A stretch of 64,000 bases of DNA, taken from contig NZ_JANADP010000001.1 of NCBI RefSeq assembly GCF_024199945.1, positions 4,278,001 through 4,342,000 on the forward strand, in the 5' to 3' direction. Below, piece by piece: positions 1 to 9,332 of this stretch (position 1 is the stretch's first letter; each line of letters starts with the position of its first letter). Position numbers and translations under genes: made by a program. The DNA comes from Bradyrhizobium sp. CCGUVB4N. GTDB lineage: Bacteria; Pseudomonadota; Alphaproteobacteria; Rhizobiales; Xanthobacteraceae. Below the pieces are notes generated by a model. It was given only the letters and a program-made list of their open reading frames with translations. It searched no databases and had not been told where the DNA came from.

Positions 1-1
1 C

Positions 2-415
2 ACGGCGTGTTCTCTTGGTGGTGCCCAAACGGCGCTCGACAAGGCGCGCGCCTACATGAAGGAGCGCAAGGCGTTCGGAAAGCGGCTCGACGAATTCCAG
101 GCCCTGCAATTCAAGCTCGCTGACATGGCGATCGAGCTCGAGGCCGCACGCACATTCCTGTGGCGTGCTGCGGCGGCGCTCGACCGCAAAGATCCCGACG
201 CCACCATGCTGTGTGCAATGGCAAAGCGCTTCGGCACCGATGTCGGTTTCGAGGTCGCCAACCACGCGCTGCAGCTTCACGGCGGCTACGGCTACCTCAG
301 CGAATACGGCATCGAGAAAATCGTGCGCGATCTGCGCGTGCACCAGATCCTCGAAGGCACCAATGAAATCATGCGGCTGATCGTGGCGCGCAAATTGATC
401 GAGGGCGCGCGATGA
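2..415 (+). CDS. Acyl-CoA dehydrogenase, C-terminal part (isobutyryl-CoA dehydrogenase-like)
   Basis: The gene is cut by the left window edge, so only the last 137 residues or so are seen. They form the C-terminal helical domain of an acyl-CoA dehydrogenase: the ERKAFGKRLDEFQ segment, HGGYGYLSEYGIEKIVRD, and the flavin/substrate loop LEGTNEIMR near the end. Such flavoenzymes oxidise an acyl-CoA to the 2-enoyl-CoA and pass electrons to ETF. The stop overlaps the start of the next gene (ATGA), a hydroxyisobutyryl-CoA hydrolase, followed by 3-hydroxyisobutyrate dehydrogenase. That context favours isobutyryl-CoA dehydrogenase of valine breakdown; a general short-chain acyl-CoA dehydrogenase is the alternative. 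Confidence 0.88.
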   Translation, partial: TACSLGGAQTALDKARAYMKERKAFGKRLDEFQALQFKLADMAIELEAARTFLWRAAAALDRKDPDATMLCAMAKRFGTDVGFEVANHALQLHGGYGYLSEYGIEKIVRDLRVHQILEGTNEIMRLIVARKLIEGAR

Positions 416-1479
416 GTTCGGTGGAAGAGGGCGATCTGATCGTTCGCCGCGAGGGCGCAGCGGGCGTGATCCGCCTTAATCGCCCGAAAGCGATCAACGC
501 TATGACGCTGGAGATGTCCGAGGGCATCGACGCGGCGCTGGATCGCTTCGAGACCGATCCTGAAGTCGCATTGATCATTCTGGAAGGCTCTGGCGAACGC
601 GGCCTCTGCGCCGGCGGCGACGTCCGCGGCCTCTGGGAGAGCTCGCGCGAGGGCGGCGACCTCGGCGCGCGGTTCTGGCGCCAGGAATACGTCATGAATG
701 CGCGGATCGCGAAGTACCCAAAACCCTATGTCGCGTTCATGGACGGCCTCGTGATGGGCGGCGGCGTCGGGCTTTCGGGCCACGCCAGCCATCGTGTCGT
801 CACTGATCGTACCAAGCTCGCGATGCCCGAGGTCGGGCTCGGCTTCTTCCCCGATGTCGGCGGCACCTGGCTGTTGTCGCGCTCGCCCGGCGAGATCGGC
901 ACCTATTTTGGTTTGACCGGCCAGACCATGAACGGGCCTGACGCGATCCACGCCAAGTTTGCGGATGCCGTGGTACCGGCGGCCAAATGGCCGGCGCTGC
1001 GCGAGGCGCTGACCAGGGTTCGCGCCGGCGTCACAGCGGCGGATGTCACCAAGCTCATCAACGGCTTTGCGACTGGTGAGACCGCTGGGCCGGTTGCAGC
1101 AAAGAAGGCCGTTATCGACGCCTTGTTCGGCTTCGACCGCATGGAAGACATCTTCGCGGCCCTGAAGCGCGACGGCTCCGAGTTCGCGCTGGCGACGCTC
1201 AAGACACTGAATGAAAAATCGCCGCGCGGCATGGTGGTGACGCTGAAGCTGCTGCGGCTCGCGCGCACCGCATCGAGCCTGGAGGAATGCCTGGTGCGCG
1301 AATATCGCGCCGCGCTGGAGGTGTTCCGCAGCGACGATTTCCGCGAGGGCGTGCGCGCGGCCGTGATCGACAAGGACCGCAATCCGACCTGGTCGCCGCC
1401 GCGGATCGAGGACGTGACGCCGCAAATGCTGGCGCCGTATCTCGCGGAGATCGGCGTCGACGAGCTGAAGTTCAACTAA
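412..1479 (+). CDS. 3-hydroxyisobutyryl-CoA hydrolase (enoyl-CoA hydratase/isomerase family)
   Basis: A 355-residue crotonase-fold protein, the usual length for 3-hydroxyisobutyryl-CoA hydrolase and longer than plain enoyl-CoA hydratases. The N-terminal part carries GVIRLNRPKAINAM and the oxyanion-hole segment LCAGGDVRGLWE typical of HIBCH; MPEVGLGFFPDVGGTWLLSR follows near residues 140-160. It should release CoA from 3-hydroxyisobutyryl-CoA in the valine pathway. It starts inside the stop of the preceding acyl-CoA dehydrogenase (4-base overlap) and lies 26 bases before the dehydrogenase that would use its product, so the three genes form one operon. Confidence 0.9.
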   Translation: MSSVEEGDLIVRREGAAGVIRLNRPKAINAMTLEMSEGIDAALDRFETDPEVALIILEGSGERGLCAGGDVRGLWESSREGGDLGARFWRQEYVMNARIAKYPKPYVAFMDGLVMGGGVGLSGHASHRVVTDRTKLAMPEVGLGFFPDVGGTWLLSRSPGEIGTYFGLTGQTMNGPDAIHAKFADAVVPAAKWPALREALTRVRAGVTAADVTKLINGFATGETAGPVAAKKAVIDALFGFDRMEDIFAALKRDGSEFALATLKTLNEKSPRGMVVTLKLLRLARTASSLEECLVREYRAALEVFRSDDFREGVRAAVIDKDRNPTWSPPRIEDVTPQMLAPYLAEIGVDELKFN

Positions 1480-1505
1480 CAACGCTACAAGCGGAGGAAA
1501 CGACA

Positions 1506-2396
1506 ATGGCCACGATCGCATTCATCGGTCTCGGCAACATGGGCGGCCCGATGGCCGCCAATCTGGTCAAGGCCGGCCACAAGGTGGTGGCCTTTGATCT
1601 CGTCGAAGCCTCCCGCAATCAGGCCAAGGCCGATGGAGCCGGGATCGCCGACAGTGCGTCGGGCGCAGTGAAGGGCGCTGACATCGTCGTCACGATGCTG
1701 CCCGCAGGCAAGCACGTGCTCGGCGTCTGGAACGAGGTGGTGCCCGCCATGGCCAAGGGCGCGCTGATCATCGACTCGTCCACCATCGACGTCGAAAGCG
1801 CGCGCCAGGCGCATGCGCTTGCCGCCAAGCACGGCGTGCTCTCGGTCGACGCACCGGTCTCCGGCGGCACCGGCGGCGCCAAGGGCGCAACGCTCACTTT
1901 CATGTGCGGCGGCGAGGAGGGCGCCTTCGCGGCGGCAAAGCCAGTGCTCGAGAGGATGGGCAAGAAGATCGTGCATTGCGGCGGCGCCGGCGCGGGCCAA
2001 GCCGCAAAGATCTGCAACAACATGATCCTCGGCATTTCCATGATCGCGGTGAGCGAAGCCTTTGCGCTCGGAGAAAAGCTCGGGCTTTCACACCAGGCGC
2101 TGTTCGACGTCGCCTCGACCTCGTCGGGCCAGTGCTGGTCGCTCACGACCTATTGCCCGGTTCCGGGTCCGGTTCCGACCTCGCCGGCCAACAACGACTA
2201 CAAGCCCGGTTTCGCCTCGGCGCTGATGGTGAAGGACCTGACCCTGGCGCAGGACGCCGCGAGGGCCGCAGGCGCCGCGACGCCGCTCGGCCAGCATGCG
2301 CAGGAGATTTACCAGGCCTTCGACAAGGCGGGGCAGGGCGGGGTGGATTTTTCCGGAATTATCAAGCACGTTAGGGAGCTAGCCGGGAAAACTTAA
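1506..2396 (+). CDS. mmsB: 3-hydroxyisobutyrate dehydrogenase
   Basis: A 296-residue beta-hydroxyacid dehydrogenase. The N-terminal Rossmann motif is GLGNMGGPMAANLVKAGH; DAPVSGGTGGAKGATL around residue 117 is the substrate loop, and KICNNMILGISMIAVSEAF carries the catalytic lysine. The C-terminal PGPVPTSPANNDYKPGF segment is characteristic of MmsB. It oxidises 3-hydroxyisobutyrate to methylmalonate semialdehyde with NAD. The start was chosen at the ATG 9 bases after GCGGAGGAA, although the frame stays open upstream. The stop overlaps the next start (TAATG). Confidence 0.93.
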   Translation: MATIAFIGLGNMGGPMAANLVKAGHKVVAFDLVEASRNQAKADGAGIADSASGAVKGADIVVTMLPAGKHVLGVWNEVVPAMAKGALIIDSSTIDVESARQAHALAAKHGVLSVDAPVSGGTGGAKGATLTFMCGGEEGAFAAAKPVLERMGKKIVHCGGAGAGQAAKICNNMILGISMIAVSEAFALGEKLGLSHQALFDVASTSSGQCWSLTTYCPVPGPVPTSPANNDYKPGFASALMVKDLTLAQDAARAAGAATPLGQHAQEIYQAFDKAGQGGVDFSGIIKHVRELAGKT

Positions 2397-4111
2397 TGAC
2401 GACATTTCAGGAAGCGCGTGCGTTTCTTCTTGCTCATCGCACTGATTACGAGACAGCGGTCAGAGATTTCCGCTGGCCCGATCCGGTTCCCTTCAACTGG
2501 GCACTCGACTGGTTCGACGAGCTGGCGAAAGATGCGGAAGCCAAGGACAGGCCTGCGCTCTGGATTGTCGATGCTGCACAGGACAAGCAGACAAAGCTGT
2601 CCTTCGCAGCGCTCTCACAGCGCTCGAACCAGGTCGCCAACTTCCTCCGCGCACAGGGCCTGAAGCGCGGCGATCACCTCCTGCTGCTGCTCGGCAACGT
2701 GGTTCCGCTGTGGGAGACGATGCTGGCGGCGATCAAGCTCGGCGTCGTTGTGATTCCCGCGACCACGCTGCTCACGGCCGAGGAGCTGCGCGACCGGCTC
2801 GATCGCGGCAAGGCGAAGGCGGTGGTGGCCGCCGAAGATCAGGTCACGAAATTCGCAAGCCTTGGTGCGGAGAACATCGTGCGCATCGTGGTCGGCGCCG
2901 CTTCCGAAGGCTGGCTTGCCTATGACGAGACGGCGAAAGCTTCTGAGAGTCTTGTGCCGGACGGCCCGACCCGCGCCGACGACCCGATGCTGCTCTATTT
3001 CACCTCGGGCACGACGGCAAAACCAAAGCTCGTGCTGCACAGCCAGCGCAGCTATCCGGTCGGTCATCTCTCGACCATGTACTGGATCGGGCTGAAGCCC
3101 GGCGACGTCCATCTCAATATCTCGTCGCCCGGTTGGGCCAAGCACGCCTGGAGCTGCTTCTTCGCGCCGTGGAATGCGGGTGCCACCGTGTTCGTGGTCA
3201 ATCAGCCGCGCTTCGATGCCAAGGGCCTGCTCGCCACCATCGGCCGCTGCGGCGTCACCACGCTGTGCGCGCCGCCGACGGTGTGGCGGCTGTTCATTCA
3301 GGAAAACCTTTCGGCCTTCAAGGTCGCCTTGCGCGAAGTCTGCGGCGCCGGCGAGCCGCTCAATCCGGAAGTGATCGACCAGGTGCAGGCCGCCTGGGGC
3401 CTCACCATCCGCGACGGCTATGGCCAGACCGAAACCACGGCGCTTGCCTGCAACTCGCCGGGGCAAAAGATCAAGATCGGCTCGATGGGCCGGCCGCTGC
3501 CGGGCTATCGTGTGCAGGTCAGCGACGCCGACGGCCATCCGGCCAAGGAAGGCGAGGTGGCACTGCTGCTCGGTGCCGACCGTCCGGCGGGTCTGATGCA
3601 AGGCTATCAGGGCGACGACGGCAAACTCTCGGGCGCCGAAGGCGAGCTCTATCGCAGCGGCGACGTGGTCTTCGCTGACGAGGACGGCTATCTCACCTTC
3701 GTCGGCCGCTCCGACGACGTGTTCAAATCATCCGACTATCGCATCAGCCCGTTCGAGCTGGAGAGCGTGCTGCTCGAGCATGAACTCGTTGCGGAAGCCG
3801 CGGTGGTGCCGAGCCCGGATCCGATCCGGCTCGCGATCCCCAAGGCCTTCGTGCTGCTGACCTCGGGCGCGGAGCGGACGCCGGAGACGGCGCTCTCGAT
3901 TTTCAAGCACCTGCACACGCGGCTTGCGCCGTTCAAGCGTATCCGTCGCCTCGAAATCGTCACCGAACTGCCGAAGACGATCTCTGGCAAAATCCGCCGC
4001 GTGCAGCTACGACGGCTCGAACGCGACGATGATCGCAACGATCCGCTGCGCGGCCGGGAATTCCGCGAGGAGGATTTTCCGGAGCTGCCGAAAACAAGAA
4101 GTGAGACCTGA
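2396..4111 (+). CDS. Acyl-CoA synthetase, AMP-forming (ANL superfamily)
   Basis: A 571-residue adenylate-forming ligase. It shows the phosphate loop YFTSGTTAKPKLVLHS (about residues 200-215), the A5 motif DGYGQTETT (about 341), the hinge region YRSGDVVFADEDGYLTFVGRSD, and the C-terminal lysine loop PKTISGKIRR. These enzymes activate a carboxylate as acyl-AMP and transfer it to CoA. The N-terminal section resembles medium-chain acyl-CoA synthetases of the Acs/benzoate-ligase branch; the substrate cannot be read from sequence. Its start overlaps the mmsB stop by one base, so it is co-transcribed and probably feeds the same or a parallel acyl-CoA pathway. Confidence 0.88.
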   Translation: MTTFQEARAFLLAHRTDYETAVRDFRWPDPVPFNWALDWFDELAKDAEAKDRPALWIVDAAQDKQTKLSFAALSQRSNQVANFLRAQGLKRGDHLLLLLGNVVPLWETMLAAIKLGVVVIPATTLLTAEELRDRLDRGKAKAVVAAEDQVTKFASLGAENIVRIVVGAASEGWLAYDETAKASESLVPDGPTRADDPMLLYFTSGTTAKPKLVLHSQRSYPVGHLSTMYWIGLKPGDVHLNISSPGWAKHAWSCFFAPWNAGATVFVVNQPRFDAKGLLATIGRCGVTTLCAPPTVWRLFIQENLSAFKVALREVCGAGEPLNPEVIDQVQAAWGLTIRDGYGQTETTALACNSPGQKIKIGSMGRPLPGYRVQVSDADGHPAKEGEVALLLGADRPAGLMQGYQGDDGKLSGAEGELYRSGDVVFADEDGYLTFVGRSDDVFKSSDYRISPFELESVLLEHELVAEAAVVPSPDPIRLAIPKAFVLLTSGAERTPETALSIFKHLHTRLAPFKRIRRLEIVTELPKTISGKIRRVQLRRLERDDDRNDPLRGREFREEDFPELPKTRSET

Positions 4112-4117
4112 AGCGAC

Positions 4118-4597
4118 ATGAACGAAATCTGGAAGAAGCCGCCGATCACGCTGGAGGCCTATCAGGCCATGGTCGGCAAGGAGATCGGCGTATCGTCCTG
4201 GCACCTGATCGACCAGCCCCGCATCGACACCTACGCCGACGTCACCGAAGATCACCAGTTCATCCATGTCGACCCCGAGAGGGCTAAGGCGGAGACGGCG
4301 TTCGGCACCACCATCGCGCACGGCTTCCTGACGATGTCGATGCTGTCGGTGATGTCCTACGAAGTGATGCCGGCGATCGCGGGCACCACGATGGGCGTCA
4401 ATTACGGCTTCGACAAGCTGCGCTTCATCTCGCCGGTGCGCTCGGACAAGCGCGTCCGCGGCCGCTTCGTGCTGGCGGAAGCCAAGCTGCGCAAGCCCAA
4501 TGAGTTGCAGTCGCGCACCAACGTGACGGTCGAGATCGAAGGTGAGGACAAGCCCGCGCTGGTCGCGGAGTGGCTCGGCCTGATCTATTTCGCCTGA
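4118..4597 (+). CDS. MaoC-like (R)-specific enoyl-CoA hydratase
   Basis: A 159-residue single hotdog-domain protein. The hydratase-2 motif is intact: YADVTEDHQFIHVDPERA supplies the catalytic Asp and His, followed by FGTTIAHGFLTMSML, which is strongly conserved in MaoC dehydratases. It should hydrate a 2-enoyl-CoA to the (R)-3-hydroxyacyl-CoA. It follows the acyl-CoA synthetase by 6 bases and precedes an SDR dehydrogenase related to peroxisomal multifunctional enzyme type 2, giving a ligase-hydratase-dehydrogenase order. Its exact acyl substrate is unknown. Confidence 0.88.
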   Translation: MNEIWKKPPITLEAYQAMVGKEIGVSSWHLIDQPRIDTYADVTEDHQFIHVDPERAKAETAFGTTIAHGFLTMSMLSVMSYEVMPAIAGTTMGVNYGFDKLRFISPVRSDKRVRGRFVLAEAKLRKPNELQSRTNVTVEIEGEDKPALVAEWLGLIYFA

Positions 4598-4669
4598 GCC
4601 CAGCCGTCAGGGCCGGGCTTGACCCGGCCATGCATCGCTGCTCAAAAGTTACCTCAGAGCGGGGTTTAA

Positions 4670-4800
4670 CCCTCTCCCCTTGCGGGAGAGGGTGCCTCGC
4701 GAAGCGAGGCGGGTGAGGGGTTTCTCTCCGCGAACTCGCTAGCTGACACAACCCCTCATCCGGCGCTGCGCGCCACCTTCTCCCGCAAGGGGAGAAGGGA
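4670..4800. repeat. Compound palindromic intergenic repeat
   Basis: Between the MaoC and SDR genes lie nested inverted repeats. A left block has CCCTCTCCCC/GGGAGAGGG and CCTCGCGAAGCGAGG; a right block has CTTCTCCCGCAAGGGGAGAAG; outer arms GGGTGAGGGG and CCCCTCATCC pair with each other. The whole element can fold into a branched structure. This is the REP-like type common between rhizobial genes; it has no coding potential. Confidence 0.75.
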
Positions 4801-4824
4801 AGAAAGAATAGGGAATCTTATCTC

Positions 4825-5742
4825 ATGGCAATCAGGTTCGACGGACGCGTCGCTATCGTCACCGGCGCGGGCAATGGTCTCGGCAAGGCGCATGCGCTGG
4901 GCCTCGCCAGCCGCGGGGCGAAAGTCGTGGTCAACGATTTCGGCGGCGCGCGCGACGGCACCGGTGCCTCGCTCTCGCCGGCTGAGGCCGTGGTCGAGGA
5001 GATTCGCAAAGCAGGCGGCACCGCGATGGCCGACGGCGCCGACGTCTCGAATTTCGAGCAGGTTACCGCCATGGTCGAGCGCGCCACCAAGGAGTGGGGC
5101 AGCGTCGACATCATGTGCGCCAATGCCGGCATCCTGCGCGACAAGTCGTTCGGCAAGATCGAGGCCGCCGATTTCCAGAAGGTGCTCGACGTGCACCTCG
5201 TCGGCACCTTCTATTGCTGCAAGGCGGTCTGGGCCGGCATGCGCGATCGAAATTACGGTCGCATCGTGCTGACCACCTCGTCCTCCGGCCTCTACGGCAA
5301 TTTCGGCCAGGCCAATTACGGCGCCGCGAAGTCGGGCATGGTCGGGCTGATGAATGTGCTCGCGGAAGAAGGCCGCAAGACCAACATCCGCGTCAACATC
5401 ATCTCGCCGACCGCGGCGACGCGCATGACCGAAGAGCTGCTGCCGCCGCAGGCGCTGCAACTGATGAAGCCGAACGCGATCACGCCTGCGGTCGAGTACA
5501 TGCTGAGCGAGGACGCGCCGACCCGCACCATCATGGGTGCCGGCGCCGGCTCCTTCGCGGTGATCAAGATTGTGGAGAGCGAAGGCATCAACCTTCCGGA
5601 GTCCGAATGGACCCCCGACGCCGTCGCCGCCCATTTCGCTGAGATCAGTGACATGTCGAAGGCCAAGGCGTTGACCGGCGCGTTCGAGCAGACGCAGAAG
5701 TATGTGGCGCAGGCCGCGGCACGGGCGGGCATCAAGCTCTAA
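4825..5742 (+). CDS. SDR-family 3-hydroxyacyl-CoA dehydrogenase-like oxidoreductase
   Basis: A 305-residue short-chain dehydrogenase. The cofactor motif is GAGNGLGKAHALGLASRG, followed by NAGILRDKSF; the catalytic set is a serine in TTSSSG and the YGAAKSG YxxxK motif around residue 172. The long C-terminal extension and the segment VVVNDFGGARDGTG resemble the dehydrogenase domain of eukaryotic multifunctional enzyme type 2, which acts on (R)-3-hydroxyacyl-CoAs. With the MaoC hydratase upstream, it could complete an (R)-specific beta-oxidation branch. A palindromic repeat separates it from MaoC, so co-transcription is likely but not certain. Confidence 0.85.
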   Translation: MAIRFDGRVAIVTGAGNGLGKAHALGLASRGAKVVVNDFGGARDGTGASLSPAEAVVEEIRKAGGTAMADGADVSNFEQVTAMVERATKEWGSVDIMCANAGILRDKSFGKIEAADFQKVLDVHLVGTFYCCKAVWAGMRDRNYGRIVLTTSSSGLYGNFGQANYGAAKSGMVGLMNVLAEEGRKTNIRVNIISPTAATRMTEELLPPQALQLMKPNAITPAVEYMLSEDAPTRTIMGAGAGSFAVIKIVESEGINLPESEWTPDAVAAHFAEISDMSKAKALTGAFEQTQKYVAQAAARAGIKL

Positions 5743-5749
5743 TTCTCTC

Positions 5750-5844
5750 ATTCCGGGGCGCCCGAAGGGCGAGCCCGGAATCCATCGTGCCACCGACTCT
5801 GCCGCCCAATGGATTCCGGGCTCGCGCTGCGCGCGCCCCGGAAT
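5750..5844. repeat. Palindromic repeat, CATTCCGGGGC family
   Basis: An inverted repeat whose arms read ATTCCGGGGCGCCCGAAGGG...GAGCCCGGAATCCAT and ATGGATTCCGGGCTCGC...GCGCCCCGGAAT, so both the ends and the centre are symmetric. The same family recurs at 19958 and 34396. It may act as a transcription attenuator after the SDR gene; no T-tract follows. Confidence 0.8.
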
Positions 5845-5886
5845 CACACTGTTTGTGGCGCGATAATCTGGCCTTAAACTCCCGTC

Positions 5887-7119
5887 ATGACTTCATCCGA
5901 GACAAACATCGCTGTCATCGGCGCCGGTCCCGCGGGCTTGATGGCGGCGGAGGTGCTGGCGCAGGGCGGCGCCCGCGTCACTGTCTACGACGCCATGCCG
6001 TCGGCGGGCCGCAAGTTTCTGATGGCCGGCCGTGGCGGGCTCAATCTCACCCACAGCGAGCCGCTCGTGGATTTCCTCCCGCGCTACCGCGAGGCGATGC
6101 CGCACTTGCGCGCCGCGGTCGAGGCGTTTCCGCCCGATGCGCTGCGCGATTGGAGCGCAGCTCTGGGGCAACTGACCTTCGTCGGCAGCAGCGGCCGGGT
6201 GTTTCCAAAGACGTTCAAGGCCTCGCCCTTGCTGCGCGCCTGGCTGCGGCGGCTCGATGTATCAGGCGTGCACTTTGCGTTTCGCCATCGCTGGACCGGG
6301 TGGGACGAGCAGGGTCGGCTCCAATTCCAGGCACTCAACGGTCCGCTTGCCATCGCCCCGAGCGCAACCGTGCTCGCACTCGGTGGCGCGAGCTGGCCGA
6401 GGCTCGGCTCGGATGGCGCCTGGGTCGGATATCTCGCCGCGAAGGGCGTTGCCATCTCTAGGCTCAGGCCGGCCAATTCCGGCTTCACGGTTGCATGGTC
6501 CGATGTGTTTCGGGATCGATTCGAGGGCCAGCCTCTGAAGGGCGTGGCGCTGACGGTCGGCGCGCACGCGGTTCGGGGCGAAGCCATGATCACGCGCAGC
6601 GGCATCGAGGGCGGCGCGATCTACGCGCTGTCGGCGGAGCTGCGCGAGGCGGTGTTGGGGATCGGGCAGGCGACACTGACGATCGCCTTGCGGCCCGATC
6701 TCGACAAGGCGGCACTGACCACGCGCCTGTCGGGCACGCGCGGCAAGCAATCGCTGGCGAACTTTCTCCGCAAGGCGGCGCAAGTGTCGCCGGTCGGTAT
6801 CGGCCTGATGCAGGAAGCGGCCATAGCGGCCGGCCGGCCGCTGGCGGCGTTGTCGCCGGCGGAGCTTGCGCATCTGGTGAACGCAATCCCGGTTCAGCTC
6901 ACCGGCGTGGCGCCGATCGAGCGCGCGATCTCCACCGCGGGCGGGATCGCCTTCGACGAGCTCGACGGCCACTTCATGCTGCGTAAACTCCCGGGCGTAT
7001 TCGCTGCCGGCGAGATGCTGGACTGGGAAGCGCCGACCGGCGGTTATCTGCTGCAGGCCTCGTTCGCGACAGGCGCTGCCGCGGGCAGCGGCGTGTTGCG
7101 ATGGCTTGCGTCATCCTGA
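5887..7119 (+). CDS. NAD(P)/FAD-dependent oxidoreductase, HI0933/PP_4765-like flavoprotein
   Basis: A 410-residue flavoprotein. The N-terminal FAD-binding motif is VIGAGPAGLMAAEVLAQGG, followed by the family signature AGRKFLMAGRGGLNLTHSE. A second signature near the C-terminus, STAGGIAFDELD...LPGVFAAGEMLDWEAPTGGY, closes the FAD domain. Members of this family (BaiN/HI0933-like) are poorly characterised; some reduce enones, but the substrate here is unknown. It converges with the MFS gene on the other strand with no base between the two stop codons. Confidence 0.82.
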   Translation: MTSSETNIAVIGAGPAGLMAAEVLAQGGARVTVYDAMPSAGRKFLMAGRGGLNLTHSEPLVDFLPRYREAMPHLRAAVEAFPPDALRDWSAALGQLTFVGSSGRVFPKTFKASPLLRAWLRRLDVSGVHFAFRHRWTGWDEQGRLQFQALNGPLAIAPSATVLALGGASWPRLGSDGAWVGYLAAKGVAISRLRPANSGFTVAWSDVFRDRFEGQPLKGVALTVGAHAVRGEAMITRSGIEGGAIYALSAELREAVLGIGQATLTIALRPDLDKAALTTRLSGTRGKQSLANFLRKAAQVSPVGIGLMQEAAIAAGRPLAALSPAELAHLVNAIPVQLTGVAPIERAISTAGGIAFDELDGHFMLRKLPGVFAAGEMLDWEAPTGGYLLQASFATGAAAGSGVLRWLASS

Positions 7120-8337
7120 TCACGACGTGCCGGTCCGGGTCAAAAGATCGGTGAGAAGGCCGAGCACGCCAAAGCTCGCCGCGACCACACAGACCGCGCT
7201 CCAGCCGCCATAGCTCCAGGCTAGCGAAGCTGCCGCGGAGCCGACCCCACCGCCGACAAAGAACAGCGCAACGAACAGGCCGTTTATGCGGCCGCGCGCC
7301 TCCGGCCGCAACAGATTGACGGCGCGGCGGCCCAGCGTCTGGTCGGCGGTGATACCGACATCGAGCAGGATGGTGCCGAGGCTCAACACCAGGAGAGCCG
7401 CGATACGGGACTCGATCGCGCCCGCCCAGGCGCAGAGCGCGAGCGAGCCGATGATGCACAGATGTGCGGCGAAGAACAGCGGGCGTGCCCAGCCCTTGTC
7501 GCCCCAGCGACCGGCGAGCGGTGTCGCCGCGGCGCCCGCGACGCCGATCAGTGCGAAAGCGGCAATGCCCTTGGCATCGAGCGTGAACGGGACCTCCGGC
7601 AGGCGCAGCGCGACCGCGGACCAGAACGCGGTGAAAGACGCCATGACCAGGGACGCAGTCCAGGCCCGCACCCGCAGCACGGGTTCTTCCCGCAACAGTT
7701 TCGGGAACGAGCGGAGCAGATCGCCGTAGCCGACGCGGGCCGCCGGTTGCAGCATCGGCAGATAGCGGCCGAGCGCACCGGCGAGCAGCGCCATCAGGAT
7801 GGCCGAGGCGAGGTAATAGGCACGCCAGCTCCAGAGATCTGCGATCAGGCTCGCGGCAGGCCGCGACAACAGGATGCCGATCATCAGCCCGCTCATGACT
7901 TCGCCAATGGCCTGGCCGCGGCGCTCGGGCGCGACCATCGAGGCCACGAGCGGAACCATCATCTGGATCGCCGCGCAGGACGCGCCGAGGACGAAGGTTG
8001 CGAGCAGCAGCAGCACTGGCGTCGGCGCGAGTGCAGTTGCCAGCGCCGCGAGGATGGCGCAGCCGAGCGTGCGCAGGATCAGGCGGCGGTTCTCGACGAG
8101 ATCGACCAGCGGCACCAGCAACAGCAGGCCGAGCGCATAGCCGAGCAGGGTGAGCGTGCTGACGAGGCCGGCCTGCCAGGCGGTCATGGCCAGCGACTGG
8201 CCGATCAGTCCAACGAGAATCTGCGGCGCGAACAAATTGGTGACGACGACGCCAGTGGTGATGGCGCCGAGCCAGATCAGCGATCGCTCGGCGAGTTTCT
8301 TCGGGGATACGAGCTTGGTGGTTTCGGAGATGGTCAT
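7120..8337 (-). CDS. MFS transporter
   Basis: A 405-residue protein made of about twelve hydrophobic segments, with the MFS loop 2-3 motif region (GYALGLLLLVPLVDLVENRRLI) and the central RYLPMLQP linker. It is an inner-membrane secondary transporter, probably a drug/metabolite:H+ antiporter. It is transcribed divergently from a LysR regulator across a 92-base gap, the usual arrangement for a LysR-controlled exporter. The substrate is not predictable. Confidence 0.85.
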   Translation of the reverse strand: MTISETTKLVSPKKLAERSLIWLGAITTGVVVTNLFAPQILVGLIGQSLAMTAWQAGLVSTLTLLGYALGLLLLVPLVDLVENRRLILRTLGCAILAALATALAPTPVLLLLATFVLGASCAAIQMMVPLVASMVAPERRGQAIGEVMSGLMIGILLSRPAASLIADLWSWRAYYLASAILMALLAGALGRYLPMLQPAARVGYGDLLRSFPKLLREEPVLRVRAWTASLVMASFTAFWSAVALRLPEVPFTLDAKGIAAFALIGVAGAAATPLAGRWGDKGWARPLFFAAHLCIIGSLALCAWAGAIESRIAALLVLSLGTILLDVGITADQTLGRRAVNLLRPEARGRINGLFVALFFVGGGVGSAAASLAWSYGGWSAVCVVAASFGVLGLLTDLLTRTGTS

Positions 8338-8429
8338 GGGACCTCGCGGGCTGAATGCGGGTCCCCTTTAAGCGGGACGATCAGTATGCTACAATTGAAT
8401 TAAGTCTATAAAGAATATGCGAGTTACTT

Positions 8430-9332
8430 ATGAATACCCATGACCTCGTCGCGTTCGTTGCTGTGGTCGAGACCGGATCAATCGTTGCCGCCTCGACGCG
8501 CCTCAACCTCACTCAGCCTGGCGTGACCCGGCGCATCCAGAATCTCGAGGAGATGCTGGGAGCGCAGTTGTTGGACCGCCTGTCGAAACCGTTGAAGCCC
8601 ACGGCCGCAGGCCACGAGGCCTATGAGCAGGGTCGGCGCCTGCTCAGGATGCTGGATGATCTCAAGGCCGGCGTCGCCAAGGATGGCGTGGTGCGCGGTG
8701 AGTTCCGGCTCGGCCTCACGCCGTTTCTCTCCGAGGCCGGACTCAGCGGGCCGCTCGATGCGGTGCGTGCCGAATTTCCGGCGCTGAGCGTGCGCGTCGT
8801 CTCCGGCTGGTCGCCCAATCAGGTCGAGCGGGTCAGCCGCAACGAGCTGGATGCGGCCGCGATCTGCCTGCCCGACGGGGCCGCGCCGCCCGCCGATCTC
8901 GTCGCCGACGATCTCGGATCGCAGCCGGTCGTGTTCGTCGTTGCGCGCGAGATGAAGATCCCGCGCACCGTCGACCTCGAGCGCCTGTCGCAGCTCTCAT
9001 GGGTGATCAACCAGGACGGCTGCGGATTTCGCGACACGCTCAAGCGTCGCTTCGATGCCGAGCATCTGCCGTTCACCGTCGCCGTGGAAGCGCTCGACAG
9101 CGAGCTTCGGCTCTCGCTGGTGTCACGCGGCCTTGGCGTCGGGCTGGTGACGCCGCTTGCGCTGAAGCGCAGCGCGTTTCGCGACAAGCTCAAGCCGGTC
9201 GCCGCGCGCGACTTCAATCCCGCGGTGCGCGCATGGCTCGTGCATCGTCCGCCGGCGGGGCGGTTGACCCGCCCGATCAATCTGTTCCGCGAGGGGCTCG
9301 ACCGGGAGCTTCAGGCTCTCATTCGCGCCTAG
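8430..9332 (+). CDS. LysR-family transcriptional regulator
   Basis: A 300-residue LysR protein. Residues 1-60 form the winged helix-turn-helix (LVAFVAVVETGSIVAASTRLNLTQPGVTRRIQNLEEMLG), and the remainder the periplasmic-binding-like effector domain. It is divergent from the MFS gene at 7120 and probably regulates it from the shared 92-base gap, which is AT-rich (about 8385-8425). Its last four bases overlap the end of the convergent PLP-enzyme gene. Confidence 0.88.
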   Translation: MNTHDLVAFVAVVETGSIVAASTRLNLTQPGVTRRIQNLEEMLGAQLLDRLSKPLKPTAAGHEAYEQGRRLLRMLDDLKAGVAKDGVVRGEFRLGLTPFLSEAGLSGPLDAVRAEFPALSVRVVSGWSPNQVERVSRNELDAAAICLPDGAAPPADLVADDLGSQPVVFVVAREMKIPRTVDLERLSQLSWVINQDGCGFRDTLKRRFDAEHLPFTVAVEALDSELRLSLVSRGLGVGLVTPLALKRSAFRDKLKPVAARDFNPAVRAWLVHRPPAGRLTRPINLFREGLDRELQALIRA